Part shown: positions 11,706 through 20,721 of the stretch, piece by piece
Layout: each line of letters starts with the position of its first letter
Numbering within the stretch: the stretch's first letter is position 1
Source of the DNA: JADJVL01 sp046331545
GTDB lineage: Bacteria; Acidobacteriota; Holophagae; Holophagales; Holophagaceae
Length of the DNA stretch: 64,000 nt
NCBI GenBank assembly: GCA_046331545.1
Contig: JAXLQR010000002.1
Location: 2,480,001-2,544,000 of the forward strand
Reading direction: 5' to 3'
Notes under the pieces: generated by a model
Databases searched by the model: none
The model's input: the letters and a program-made list of their open reading frames with translations, nothing else
Told to the model about the DNA's origin: nothing
Translations under genes and position numbers: made by a program

Positions 11706-12164
11706 TCAGCGCCCGGTGGAGCCGTAGCCGCCGGCCCCCCGGGCGGTCTCGCCGAGGTGCTCCCGGTCCGCCGCCGGAGCCCAGTCCCAGGCCTCGCAGC
11801 GCGCCAGGAGGAGCTGGGCGACGCGCTCGCCCCGGTGCAGGTCGAAGGGCTCGGCGCCGTGGTTCACCAGCAGCACCATCACCTCGCCGCGGTAGTCGGC
11901 GTCGAGGGTGCCCGGCGCGTTGAGGACCGTGACGCCGTGGCGCAGGGCGAGGCCCGAGCGCGGCCTCACCTGCCCCTCGAAGCCCGGCGGGATGGCCATC
12001 ACCAGGCCCGTGGGCACGAGCCGCCGCTCGCCGGGCCGGAGCACCCAGGCCTCCTCCACGGGGATCGCCGCGCGGAGATCCATGGCGGCGGCGTGCGCGG
12101 TGGCGAAGGCGGGAAGCTCGAGGCCCTCGGCGTGGGGCAGGACGTGGACGGGGACGCGCAGCAT
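11706..12164 (-). CDS. dut: Deoxyuridine 5'-triphosphate nucleotidohydrolase (dUTPase)
   Basis: The 152-aa product hydrolyses dUTP to dUMP, keeping uracil out of DNA and feeding dTMP synthesis. All five trimeric dUTPase motifs can be read: AAAMDLRA (I), RPRSGLALRHGV (II), APGTLDADYRGEV (III, with the catalytic Asp), RGERVAQLLL (IV) and the C-terminal glycine-rich RGAGGYGSTGR (V). The start at 12164 has AAGGGAG eight nt upstream. An alternative GTG at 12182 overlaps the purU stop as GTGA and would add six residues; translational coupling there is possible. It is the last gene of the rlmN-purU-dut run. Confidence 0.93.
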   Translation of the reverse strand: MLRVPVHVLPHAEGLELPAFATAHAAAMDLRAAIPVEEAWVLRPGERRLVPTGLVMAIPPGFEGQVRPRSGLALRHGVTVLNAPGTLDADYRGEVMVLLVNHGAEPFDLHRGERVAQLLLARCEAWDWAPAADREHLGETARGAGGYGSTGR

Positions 12165-12178
12165 GGCCGGGGCTCCCT

Positions 12179-13030
12179 TCACTCGAAGACGACGGTGCGG
12201 TTGTTGTAGGTGAGCACCCGGCGCTGGAGGTGCAGCCGCACGGCCCGCGCCAGCACCACACGCTCCAGGTCCCTGCCCTTGCGCACCAGGTCCTCGACCG
12301 TGTCCCGGTGGCTCACGCGGATGATGTCCTGCTCGACGATGGGGCCCGCGTCCAGGTCCGGCGTGACGTAGTGGGCCGTCGCGCCGATGACCTTCACGCC
12401 CCGGGCATGGGCCTGGTGGTAGGGCATGGCGCCCGCGAAGGCCGGCAGGAAGCTGTGGTGGATGTTGAGGATGGAGGGGAAGGCCTGGATGAAGGCGTCA
12501 CTCAGCACCTGCATGTACTTCGCCAGCACCACCAGCTCGATGCCGCGCTCCTTGAGCGCCTCCAGCTCCAGGGATTCCGCGGCGGCCTTCGTGTCCGCGG
12601 TGACGGGCACGTGGAGGAAGGGGACGCCGAACTGCGCCGTCACGGGCTCGAGGTCGGGGTGGTTGCTCACCACCAGCGCGACGTCGCAGCGCAGCTCGCC
12701 CGCCCGCCAGCGCCAGAGGAGGTCCAGCAGGCAGTGGTCCTGCCTGCTGCACCAGAGGGCGACCTTCGGCACCTCGTCGGAGAAGTGCAGGGACCAGCTC
12801 CCGCCGAAGGGCTCCGCGGCCTCGCGGACGCGACCGGGCAGCGCCTCCCGCCCGATGCCGAAGCCCTCCAGCTCCCATTCGATGCGGCCCAGGAAGCGGC
12901 CCGACTCCAGGTCCGAGTGGTGGTCCGAGTCCACGATGTTGCCCCCGTGTTCGAAGACAAACGTCGAGAGCCTCGCCACGATGCCGCGCTGGTCCGGGCA
13001 GTTGATGAGCAGGGTGGCGGTGGGCTTCAA
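12179..13030 (-). CDS. purU: Formyltetrahydrofolate deformylase
   Basis: The 283-aa product has an N-terminal ACT domain (ATLLINCPDQRGIVA, residues 4-85). A formyltransferase-type catalytic domain follows, with HHSFLPAF (catalytic His in the N-x-H motif region NIHHSFLP) and GATAHYVTPDLDAGPII-like sequence. PurU releases formate from 10-formyl-THF, balancing one-carbon pools and supplying formate for purine synthesis. The start is a TTG at 13030 that overlaps the rlmN stop (TTGA) and has GGAG five nt upstream. No ATG or GTG exists near the family's usual N-terminus, so the rare start is well supported. Confidence 0.93.
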   Translation of the reverse strand: MKPTATLLINCPDQRGIVARLSTFVFEHGGNIVDSDHHSDLESGRFLGRIEWELEGFGIGREALPGRVREAAEPFGGSWSLHFSDEVPKVALWCSRQDHCLLDLLWRWRAGELRCDVALVVSNHPDLEPVTAQFGVPFLHVPVTADTKAAAESLELEALKERGIELVVLAKYMQVLSDAFIQAFPSILNIHHSFLPAFAGAMPYHQAHARGVKVIGATAHYVTPDLDAGPIVEQDIIRVSHRDTVEDLVRKGRDLERVVLARAVRLHLQRRVLTYNNRTVVFE

Positions 13031-14106
13031 GCCTTCTCCTTCACCAGCTGCCCGCAGGCGGCCTGGACGTCCCGGCCCCGGGACCGGCGCACGGTGACGA
13101 AGCACCCGTGGGTCTTGAGGCGAGCGGCGAAGGCCTGGATGCGGGCCTCGGCGGGCTCCTGGAAGGCGCTCGCGGCGTGCTCGTTCATGGGGATGAGGTT
13201 CAGGTTGTGGCCGTGCCGCAGGTCCCCGAGCCAGTCCGCCAGGCGGTCGGCGTCGGCCTCGGTGTCGTTCTCGCCCGCCAGCAGCACGTACTCGAAGGTG
13301 AACTTCTCGTTCCGCCGCGGGCCCCAGTCGTCCAGGGCCTTGCGCAGCCGCGCGAGGTTCCAGACCCGGTTCACGGGCATGGTGCGGCTCCGCGCCGCGT
13401 CGGTGGTGGCGTTGAGGCTCAGCGCGAGGAGGGGCCGCGGCGTCAGGCCGGCGAGCCTTTCGATGCCGCTCACGAGGCCCGACGTGCTCACGGTGATGCG
13501 CCGGGCCGGGAGGTCGAGGCCGGCCTTGTGGGCGAGGACGCGGATCGCGCGGTGCAGGTTGTCGAGGTTGTGGAGGGGCTCCCCCATGCCCATGAAGACG
13601 AGCGTCACCTGGGAGCTCTGGAGGGGCCCCAGGTCGCGCATGAGGCCGAGGACCTGGGCCACGATCTCCCCGGTGGAGAGGTTGCGCACGATGCCCATGG
13701 AGCCCGTGGCGCAGAAGGTGCAGCCCATCGCGCAGCCCACCTGGCTGGAGATGCAGTAGGTGACCCGGGGGTTGCGCACCCGCCGGGGCATGTGGACGCA
13801 CTCGATGCGCTTCCCATCGGTGAGTTCCAGGGCCAGCTTCGTGGAGCCATCGGCGGAGGGGTGACGCTCGGCGATGCCCGGGAGGCCGAGGTCGAAGCGC
13901 GCCTCGAACCAGGCCCGAGCGGCCTTGGAGAGCCAGGGCGCGCCGTCCCGCCAGGTCGCGGGCCGCTGCAGCCTCGAAAAGAGGTGCTCCGGCCGTCCCG
14001 GCGCCCCGAGGGCTTCCAGGTCCTCCGGCAGCAGTCCGTAGGCCGAGGGCAGGCCCCCCTTCTCGGGGGCCGCGATGTCCCAGGGCTGGAAGGCGGGCGC
14101 GGCCAT
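13027..14106 (-). CDS. rlmN: 23S rRNA (adenine(2503)-C(2))-methyltransferase
   Basis: The 359-aa radical-SAM enzyme carries the cluster motif C-x3-C-x2-C (GCAMGCTFC). It also has the RlmN segments RVTYCISSQVGC, TLVFMGMGEPLHN and LALSLNA, and a late Cys near the end (HGCFVTVRRSRG) that serves as the methyl-carrying residue in the family. RlmN methylates A2503 of 23S rRNA and A37 of some tRNAs. It leads the rlmN-purU-dut run. A TACACTGT octamer ends only 4 nt before the ATG, so the transcript may be leaderless; no Shine-Dalgarno sequence is visible. Confidence 0.95.
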   Translation of the reverse strand: MAAPAFQPWDIAAPEKGGLPSAYGLLPEDLEALGAPGRPEHLFSRLQRPATWRDGAPWLSKAARAWFEARFDLGLPGIAERHPSADGSTKLALELTDGKRIECVHMPRRVRNPRVTYCISSQVGCAMGCTFCATGSMGIVRNLSTGEIVAQVLGLMRDLGPLQSSQVTLVFMGMGEPLHNLDNLHRAIRVLAHKAGLDLPARRITVSTSGLVSGIERLAGLTPRPLLALSLNATTDAARSRTMPVNRVWNLARLRKALDDWGPRRNEKFTFEYVLLAGENDTEADADRLADWLGDLRHGHNLNLIPMNEHAASAFQEPAEARIQAFAARLKTHGCFVTVRRSRGRDVQAACGQLVKEKA

Positions 14107-14110
14107 CCGG

Positions 14111-14118
14111 ACAGTGTA
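14111..14118 (-). promoter_or_regulatory. TACACTGT octamer directly before rlmN
   Basis: On the minus strand TACACTGT is followed by CCGG and the rlmN ATG. A -10 element this close implies a leaderless or nearly leaderless mRNA. Confidence 0.4.
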
Positions 14119-14158
14119 CCTTTCGAGGCCCTAGGACCTGCTCTGCGATCCTGGACCG

Positions 14159-15298
<1,140 letters not shown>

Positions 15299-15301
15299 GG
15301 C

Positions 15302-16084
15302 ATGGCCCAGCCCCTTTCCGTTCGCGCCTTCCGCCTCCGGGTGGCCCTCCTCCTCGGCCTGGCCCTGGGCATCGGCCTGGGCGTCCTCGTCCTGCCCCCC
15401 GTCGCCCAGGATCCCGCCTACCACGCCTTCGCCGACGGCCGCACCCGCTTCGGCATCCCCAACTTCTGGAACGTGGTCTCGAACCTCCCCTTCCTGCCCT
15501 TCGGGATCTGGGGGCTGGTGGCGCTGCGCAAGGCGCGCTTCCATGAGCCGCGGGAGGCCTGGGCCTACGCGGTGGCCTTCGGCGCCACGGTGCTGGTGGG
15601 CTTCGGTTCCTCCTTCTACCACTGGCGCCCGGACAACCACACGCTGTTCTGGGACCGGCTGCCCATGACGCTGGCCTTCACGGCCCTCATGAGCGCCGCC
15701 ATCGCCGAGCGCATCCACGCCCGCGTCGGCGCCGGCCTCCTCTTCCCCTTCCTCGTGCTCGGCGTGCTGGCCATCGACGTCTGGCGCCGGGGCGAGCTGA
15801 CGGGCGTGGGGGACCTGCGCTTCTACATCCTCGTGCAGTTCTATCCCATGCTCATGATCCCGCTGCTCATGGCGCTCTTCCCCGCCCGCTACACCCGCAC
15901 CCGGGACCTGGGCTGGATGGTGCTCTGGTACCTCGCCGCCAAGCTCCTCGAGCTCGAGGACCCTGCCGTCTTCAGGCTCCTCGGCGGCGCCATGGGCGGC
16001 CACGCCCTGAAGCACCTGGCCGCCAGCCTCTCCATCGCCGCCCTGGCGTGGATGGTGGCGCGGCGGGAGCCGCTGGAGGCCTGA
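15302..16084 (+). CDS. Ceramidase-like (CREST superfamily) membrane protein
   Basis: The 260-aa product has about seven hydrophobic segments. The conserved CREST-type residues are visible: GFGSSFYHWRPDNH followed by FWDRLPMT (Ser, His and Asp of the zinc site), and the late GHALKHLAA motif with two histidines. Alkaline ceramidases and PAQR receptors share this zinc-hydrolase layout, and they cleave amide bonds in lipids within the membrane. The N-terminus contains an additional hydrophobic segment and a soluble loop (DPAYHAFADGRTRFGIPNFW) that is usual in the bacterial relatives. The substrate is unknown. The gene follows chrA after 3 nt and ends 1 nt before the convergent DMT transporter gene. 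Confidence 0.7.
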   Translation: MAQPLSVRAFRLRVALLLGLALGIGLGVLVLPPVAQDPAYHAFADGRTRFGIPNFWNVVSNLPFLPFGIWGLVALRKARFHEPREAWAYAVAFGATVLVGFGSSFYHWRPDNHTLFWDRLPMTLAFTALMSAAIAERIHARVGAGLLFPFLVLGVLAIDVWRRGELTGVGDLRFYILVQFYPMLMIPLLMALFPARYTRTRDLGWMVLWYLAAKLLELEDPAVFRLLGGAMGGHALKHLAASLSIAALAWMVARREPLEA

Positions 16085-16085
16085 C

Positions 16086-16988
16086 TCAGGCCGCGGCCTC
16101 GGCCTCGGCGGGCTTCGGCGCCCGGGGCAGCACCAGCAGGTTGCCCAGGAGGCACAGTGCCGCCCCCGCGGCCAGGGTCCACTCCCAGCGCAGCCCCTCG
16201 AAGGCCGTGGAAAGGGCGAGGGCCACCACGGGGATGGCCACCGAGGTGTAGCCCGCCCGCCCGGCGCCGATGCGGCCAAGCAGCGTCAGGTAGGCGGTGA
16301 AGGCCAGGACCGAGCCGAAGACGGCGAGGTAGAGCAGGGAGGCCAGGTAGCGGGCGGAGAGGTCCAGGACGAAGGGCCGGCCCAAAGCGAGGGCGTAGAG
16401 CGCCACGAAGGCCGAACCATAGCTCATGGCCCAGGCGGTGCCCTGGAGCATCGGCAGGCCGGCGCGGTGGTTGCGCTGGGCCAGCAGGTTGCTCGCGCTG
16501 GCGGCCACGGTGCCCAGCAGCGCGAAGGCGAGGCCCGCGCCGAGGCCCCCGTGGCCGCCGGAGGCCAGCCGCAGCCCCGGCAGGCACACCAGGGCGACGC
16601 CGCCGATGCCCAGGGCCGAGCCCGCGAGGACGCCCGCCGTCAGGGGCGTGCCGAAGAGGAGCCGCGCGCCCAGGATGTTGAGGATGGCCAGGAGCGAGAA
16701 GATCACCGCCATGAGCCCCGAGGGGATGTGCTGCTCGGCGACGTACACGCAGGTGTAGTTCAGGCCGAACATCAGGGCGCCCTGCAGGGCCAGCCAGCCG
16801 TGCTCCCGGAGGCTGAACCGCATCCGCAGCCCCCGGGCCAGGCACCAGGCGGCCAGCAGGGCCGCGGCGAGGGCGAAGCGGGTGGCCACCGAGACTTCGG
16901 CCGGGACCTTGCCGTACTGGAAGGTGATGACCAGCCACGTGCTGCCCCAGATCAGCACCGAGGCGAGGTAGAGGGTGAGGTTGTTCAT
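16086..16988 (-). CDS. EamA/RhaT-type drug/metabolite transporter
   Basis: The 300-aa product has ten predicted membrane spans in two EamA repeats. The first begins ASVLIWGSTWLVITFQYG and the second begins after residue 145 (GLGAGLAFALLGTVAASASNLLAQ). The WGSTW motif near the N-terminus is typical of the DMT superfamily. These carriers export amino acids or metabolites; the substrate cannot be assigned. It is the last of three minus-strand genes (AhpD-like, GNAT, DMT) and lies 9 nt after the GNAT gene. The operon is divergent from a MocR-type regulator that may control it. Confidence 0.85.
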   Translation of the reverse strand: MNNLTLYLASVLIWGSTWLVITFQYGKVPAEVSVATRFALAAALLAAWCLARGLRMRFSLREHGWLALQGALMFGLNYTCVYVAEQHIPSGLMAVIFSLLAILNILGARLLFGTPLTAGVLAGSALGIGGVALVCLPGLRLASGGHGGLGAGLAFALLGTVAASASNLLAQRNHRAGLPMLQGTAWAMSYGSAFVALYALALGRPFVLDLSARYLASLLYLAVFGSVLAFTAYLTLLGRIGAGRAGYTSVAIPVVALALSTAFEGLRWEWTLAAGAALCLLGNLLVLPRAPKPAEAEAAA

Positions 16989-16997
16989 GGCGTGCGG

Positions 16998-17450
16998 TCA
17001 GGCCCTGGCGGCGAGGTCCGCGAACTCGGCCTGGAAGGCTTCGTAGTCTGGCATCGCCCCGCCCGGACGGGGCAGGTCCCAGGCGTTGGTCAGGGGCTGC
17101 CAGCCGAGGTGGCCGTAGTAGTCCTTCGCGATCGGCGAGGCCAGCAGGATCCAGTGGATGTCCGGGCCCAGCGCCGCGGCGGCGTCCAGCAGCCGCTTCC
17201 CGAGGCCCTGCTTCTGGAAGCCCGGATGGATGGCCAGGTCGCAGACGTAGCCGTCGAAGGCGAAGTCGGTCCAGCCCCGGAGCAGGCCGACCAGCTTCTC
17301 GCCGTCCCAGGCCGAGATCACCACGTTGGCGTGCTCGAACATCCTCCGGATGCGCTCGGGGTCGCCGATGGGACGGCGCAGGGGCGACGCCGCGTAGAGG
17401 GCGCGGACGGCGTCCAGGTCGGGACGGCGGTCGTGGGAGATGACGATCAT
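16998..17450 (-). CDS. GNAT family N-acetyltransferase
   Basis: The 150-aa product carries the acetyl-CoA-binding motif A of GNAT enzymes (CDLAIHPGFQKQGLGKRLLDAA; the Q-x-x-G-x-G core is present). It also has the following strand and the C-terminal motif (DYYGHLGWQPL). Substrate is unknown. Its ATG overlaps the stop of the AhpD-like gene (ATGA), so translation is coupled. Its place between an AhpD-like gene and a DMT exporter, under a MocR-type regulator, suggests modification of an amine or amino acid before export; this is inference. Confidence 0.85.
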   Translation of the reverse strand: MIVISHDRRPDLDAVRALYAASPLRRPIGDPERIRRMFEHANVVISAWDGEKLVGLLRGWTDFAFDGYVCDLAIHPGFQKQGLGKRLLDAAAALGPDIHWILLASPIAKDYYGHLGWQPLTNAWDLPRPGGAMPDYEAFQAEFADLAARA

Positions 17451-17893
17451 GCGTCCTCCGGAAGGTCGAGGCGGAAGCCGACGCCGAGGCGGTTCCAGCC
17501 GTTGATGGAGACGATGGCGAAGGTGAGGGCGACGACCTGGCGTTCGTCGAAGTGGGCCTTCAGGGCCTGGAAGGCCGGGTCCAGCTCGGGCCGCGAGGGC
17601 AGCTCCGTGAGGGCCTCCGCCCAGGCCAGGGCCGCGCGCTCCGCGGGCATGAAGAGGTCCGTGTCCCGCCAGCCCGCCAGCACCGCCAGACGCCGGGGCG
17701 TCTCGCCGGCCTTGGCCAGGTCCGCGGCGTGCATGTCCATGCAGTAGGCGCAGCCGTTGATCTGGGAGACCCGCAGGTCCAGGAGGTCCAGCAGCCGCGG
17801 GTCCAGCCCGGCGGCGCGGGTTTGCTTCCAGAGGCCGAGCTGGGCCTGGTAGAGGTCCGGGGCGAGGTCGCGGTAGGAGGTGGACAGGCGCAT
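17447..17893 (-). CDS. Carboxymuconolactone decarboxylase/AhpD-like protein
   Basis: The 148-aa product contains the AhpD core with the redox pair CAYCMDMH (C-x-x-C followed by His) at about residues 49-56, preceded by LLDLRVSQINGC. This class of small helical proteins acts as alkylhydroperoxidases, and peroxidase activity through the Cys pair is plausible. The start at 17893 is chosen because GGAG lies 8 nt upstream and the family begins with a short helix before the motif. The gene heads a three-gene operon and diverges from the MocR-type regulator. The 85-bp gap between them contains an 8-bp inverted repeat. Confidence 0.85.
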   Translation of the reverse strand: MRLSTSYRDLAPDLYQAQLGLWKQTRAAGLDPRLLDLLDLRVSQINGCAYCMDMHAADLAKAGETPRRLAVLAGWRDTDLFMPAERAALAWAEALTELPSRPELDPAFQALKAHFDERQVVALTFAIVSINGWNRLGVGFRLDLPEDA

Positions 17894-17934
17894 GCGGTGA
17901 GCTCCGTTCAGGCCGGGGTCCAGGATGGCGCCGT

Positions 17935-17981
17935 CATGGTCTATCCAAAAGATCCATTTATGAAAAAATGAACAGACCATG
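17935..17981. promoter_or_regulatory. Inverted repeat in the AT-rich divergent promoter region
   Basis: CATGGTCT (17935-17942) and its exact complement AGACCATG (17974-17981) flank an AT-rich core containing a direct repeat ATCCA (17943 and 17952). The right arm overlaps the regulator's own start codon. This is a plausible operator for the MocR-type regulator, controlling itself and the divergent operon. Confidence 0.45.
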
Positions 17982-19427
17982 TCCCGCCCCTGGTCCTTTC
18001 CCGTCGCCCTGGATCCCGCCGCCCGGGAGCCCCTGGCCGCCCAGATCGCCCGGGCCGTCGCCGGGGACGTGCGCCGGGGACGGCTGAAGGCCGGCGACCT
18101 GCTCCCGGGCACGCGCACCCTGGCCCTCACCCTGGGCGTGCACCGGAACACCGTGCTGGCGGCCTACCGGGAGCTGGCGGCGGAGGGCTGGATCACCGCG
18201 GACCACCGCACCACCCGCGTGGCGGAAGCGCTGCCCGCGGGGCGGCCGGCGCCGGGTCCGGGGCCTGCGCGGCCACGGCAGGACCCGGGCTTCACCTTCG
18301 CGCCCATGGACATCCCCCTGCGTCCCGAGCCACGCCCCGCGGGCGCCCTCTTCCTCGGCGGGGGCTTCCCCGACGTGCGCCTCGTGCCGGCGGAGCTCCT
18401 GGCCCGGGCGGTGCGGCGGGCGCTGCGGGGGAAGGGCGCGCCCCTGGGCTACGGCGATCCCCAGGGCGACCTCCGCTTCCGCCAGGCGCTGGCGGCGCTG
18501 CTGGCGGAGACGCGGGGCCTGGCGGTGGGCGCGGAGGATCTCGTCGTGACGTCCGGGAGCCTCATGGGCCTGGACCTCGCCGCCCGCGTGCTGCTGAAGC
18601 CCGGGGACGCGGTGGCGGTGGAGGATCCCGGCTACCCCCAGGCCTGGCACACCCTGCGGGCCGCCGGCGCCGAGCTGGTGCCTGTCCCCGTGGATGCCCA
18701 GGGCCTCGACGTGGACGCCCTGGAGGCGCTGCTGGCGAGGCGTCCCCTGCGCGCCCTCTACATGACGCCCCACCACCAGTTCCCCACCACCGCGACGCTG
18801 ACGGCGCCCCGGCGGCTGCGCCTCCTGGACCTGGCGCGGCGGCACCGCTTCGCCATCCTCGAGGACGACCACGATTTCGAGTTCCACTACGAGGGCCGGC
18901 CCGTGCTGCCGTTGGCCAGCGCGGACCCGGCCGGCGTGGTGGTCTACCTGGGCTCCCTCTCCAAGGTGCTGGCGCCGGGGCTGCGCCTGGGCTACCTGGC
19001 CGCGCCGCCGGCCTTCACGGCGGCCCTGGCCGCGCGGCGGGCCATCACCGACTACCACGGCAACCAGGTCTTCGAGCGCGCGGTGGCGGAGCTCCTGGAG
19101 GACGGCCTGCTCCAGCGCCACGTGCGCAAGGTGCGGCGGATCAACCTGGAGCGGCGGGACGTGCTGGTCGAAGCGCTCCAGAAGAGCTTCCCGGGGCGCC
19201 TGCACGTGGACGTGCCCGGAGGCGGCATGAGCCTCTGGGTGCGCGTGGAGGGCCTGCCGAAGGCACGCTGGACCCGGCGCTGCCGGGAGGAGGGCGTGGT
19301 CTTCCCCTGGGGCTCGGCCTTCGACTTCCACGGCCGCGAGCGGCCCTTCATCCGCCTCGGATTCACCGCCCTGGATCCGCGGGAGCTGCGGGAGGCGGTG
19401 CGGCGGATGGCGGCGGCCGCCGACTGA
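17979..19427 (+). CDS. MocR/PdxR-type regulator (GntR winged helix fused to aminotransferase)
   Basis: The 482-aa protein begins with a GntR winged helix (about residues 8-80: REPLAAQIARAVAGDVRRG, LPGTRTLALTLGVHRNTV). It continues as a fold-type I PLP domain with the pyridoxal-binding region VYLGSLSKVLAPGLRLGYL (Lys in SLSKVL). Upstream of this come DVVVTSGS-like and DDHDFEFHYEGRP segments. MocR proteins sense PLP or amino compounds and bind direct repeats upstream of target genes. The likely targets here are the divergent AhpD-like/GNAT/DMT genes. There is no obvious Shine-Dalgarno sequence before the ATG, and AT-rich sequence abuts the start. Confidence 0.92.
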   Translation: MSRPWSFPVALDPAAREPLAAQIARAVAGDVRRGRLKAGDLLPGTRTLALTLGVHRNTVLAAYRELAAEGWITADHRTTRVAEALPAGRPAPGPGPARPRQDPGFTFAPMDIPLRPEPRPAGALFLGGGFPDVRLVPAELLARAVRRALRGKGAPLGYGDPQGDLRFRQALAALLAETRGLAVGAEDLVVTSGSLMGLDLAARVLLKPGDAVAVEDPGYPQAWHTLRAAGAELVPVPVDAQGLDVDALEALLARRPLRALYMTPHHQFPTTATLTAPRRLRLLDLARRHRFAILEDDHDFEFHYEGRPVLPLASADPAGVVVYLGSLSKVLAPGLRLGYLAAPPAFTAALAARRAITDYHGNQVFERAVAELLEDGLLQRHVRKVRRINLERRDVLVEALQKSFPGRLHVDVPGGGMSLWVRVEGLPKARWTRRCREEGVVFPWGSAFDFHGRERPFIRLGFTALDPRELREAVRRMAAAAD

Positions 19428-19433
19428 GGCCCC

Positions 19434-20699
19434 TCAGGCTGCGAGATCCTTCGCCCGGATGGCGCTGCCCCGCCGGGTGCCGAGGGCGCTGAGGCCGAGG
19501 CGCGCGGGATCGAGCAGCTCCCGGGCCACCCGGCGCACCTGGTCCAGGTCCACGGCGTCGATCTCGGCGATCTGGGCGTCGAGGCTGGTGACGCCGCCCT
19601 GGTGCACGGCCTGGTGGGCCAGGGTGAACATGCGGGCGCTGCTGCTCTCCTGGCTGAAGGCCAGGCTCGTCCGGGCCTGGAGCTTGGCGCGCTCCAGCTC
19701 CTCGGCGGTGACGCCCTCGGCCCGCACGAGGGCGCAGGCCGCCACCGCCCGCTGCACCAGCTCCCGGGCGTGGGCGGGGGCGCAGCTCGCCGACACCTGA
19801 AGGGCGCCGGTGCCGGCGTAGGGCGTGACGAAGCTGCCCACCTGGTAGCAGAGGCCGCGGCGCTCTCGCAGTTCCATGAAGAGCCGGGAACTCATGCCGC
19901 CCCCCAGCACGTGGGCCAGGAGGTTCGCGGCCACGCGGTCGGCGGAGCGGTGGTCCGGGGCGGGGAAGCCCAGGACCAGGGCGGTCTGCTGCAGTTCCCG
20001 GCGGGGCACGTTGAGGAGGAAGGGCGAAGGGGCGCCCATGGCCGGGGCCGGCGTGGCCTCGCCGCCGGGCAGGCGGTCCAGCACGGGCTGGAGCAGGTCC
20101 AGGAAGGCCTCGGGCTCCACGGCGCCGGCGGCGGAAATGAGGAGGTTGGGCGCGCGGTAGGTGCGGCGGAAGAAGGCCTCGGCCTCCCGGGGGCCGTAGC
20201 CCGCCACCTGGTCCCGGGTGCCCAGGATGGGGTGGGCCAGGGGGGAGTCCTTCCAGAAGTTGCCGTAGAAGAGCTCGCTCACCCAGTCGTCGGGCTGGTC
20301 TTCGGACTGGGCGATCTCCTCCAGGATCACCCCCCGCTCCCGGGCCAGTTCCTCGGGATCGAAGCGGGGCGACGTGACGAGGTCGCCCAGGATGGCCACC
20401 AGGTCCGGGAGCTGCTCCTTCAGCACCTTGCCGTAGAAGCAGGCGCTCTCCTTCCCCGTGAAGGCGTCCACGTTCCCGCCCAGGCGGTCCGTGGCCTCCG
20501 CCATCAGGTCCGGCGTCGGGAAGCGCTCGGTGCCCTTGAACACCGTGTGCTCGATGAAGTGGGCGAGGCCCTCCTCGTGGCCCGCCTCGTGGCAGGAGCC
20601 GCCCTTGACCCAGAAGCCCACCGCGCAGGAGCGCACGTGGGGCATGGATTCGATGAGGATCTCGGTGCCGGCGGGGGTGAGGTGGCGATGCACGGACAT
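19434..20699 (-). CDS. M16 family zinc metallopeptidase (insulinase/processing-peptidase type)
   Basis: The 421-aa product has the inverted zinc motif HFIEH at residues 47-51 (His47, Glu50, His51). The downstream glutamate region RERGVILEEIAQSEDQ follows, and the second half contains the R/Y pair segment ELRERRGLCYQVGSF. This is the length and layout of the one-domain-pair PepR/YmxG-type processing peptidases, which degrade or process peptides. No signal peptide is present, so it is probably cytoplasmic. The open frame extends much further upstream, but the ATG at 20699 fits the family start. It is only 22 bp from the divergent lipoprotein gene and is preceded by TACCCTGG four bases away. Confidence 0.92.
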   Translation of the reverse strand: MSVHRHLTPAGTEILIESMPHVRSCAVGFWVKGGSCHEAGHEEGLAHFIEHTVFKGTERFPTPDLMAEATDRLGGNVDAFTGKESACFYGKVLKEQLPDLVAILGDLVTSPRFDPEELARERGVILEEIAQSEDQPDDWVSELFYGNFWKDSPLAHPILGTRDQVAGYGPREAEAFFRRTYRAPNLLISAAGAVEPEAFLDLLQPVLDRLPGGEATPAPAMGAPSPFLLNVPRRELQQTALVLGFPAPDHRSADRVAANLLAHVLGGGMSSRLFMELRERRGLCYQVGSFVTPYAGTGALQVSASCAPAHARELVQRAVAACALVRAEGVTAEELERAKLQARTSLAFSQESSSARMFTLAHQAVHQGGVTSLDAQIAEIDAVDLDQVRRVARELLDPARLGLSALGTRRGSAIRAKDLAA

Positions 20700-20703
20700 C
20701 CCT

Positions 20704-20711
20704 CCAGGGTA
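20704..20711 (-). promoter_or_regulatory. TACCCTGG octamer directly before the M16 peptidase
   Basis: On the minus strand TACCCTGG is followed by AGGG and the ATG. It leaves no room for a normal leader, so the mRNA would be leaderless or nearly so. The element lies inside the 22-bp gap to the divergent lipoprotein gene. Confidence 0.4.
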
Positions 20712-20721
20712 CGATCCGGGG

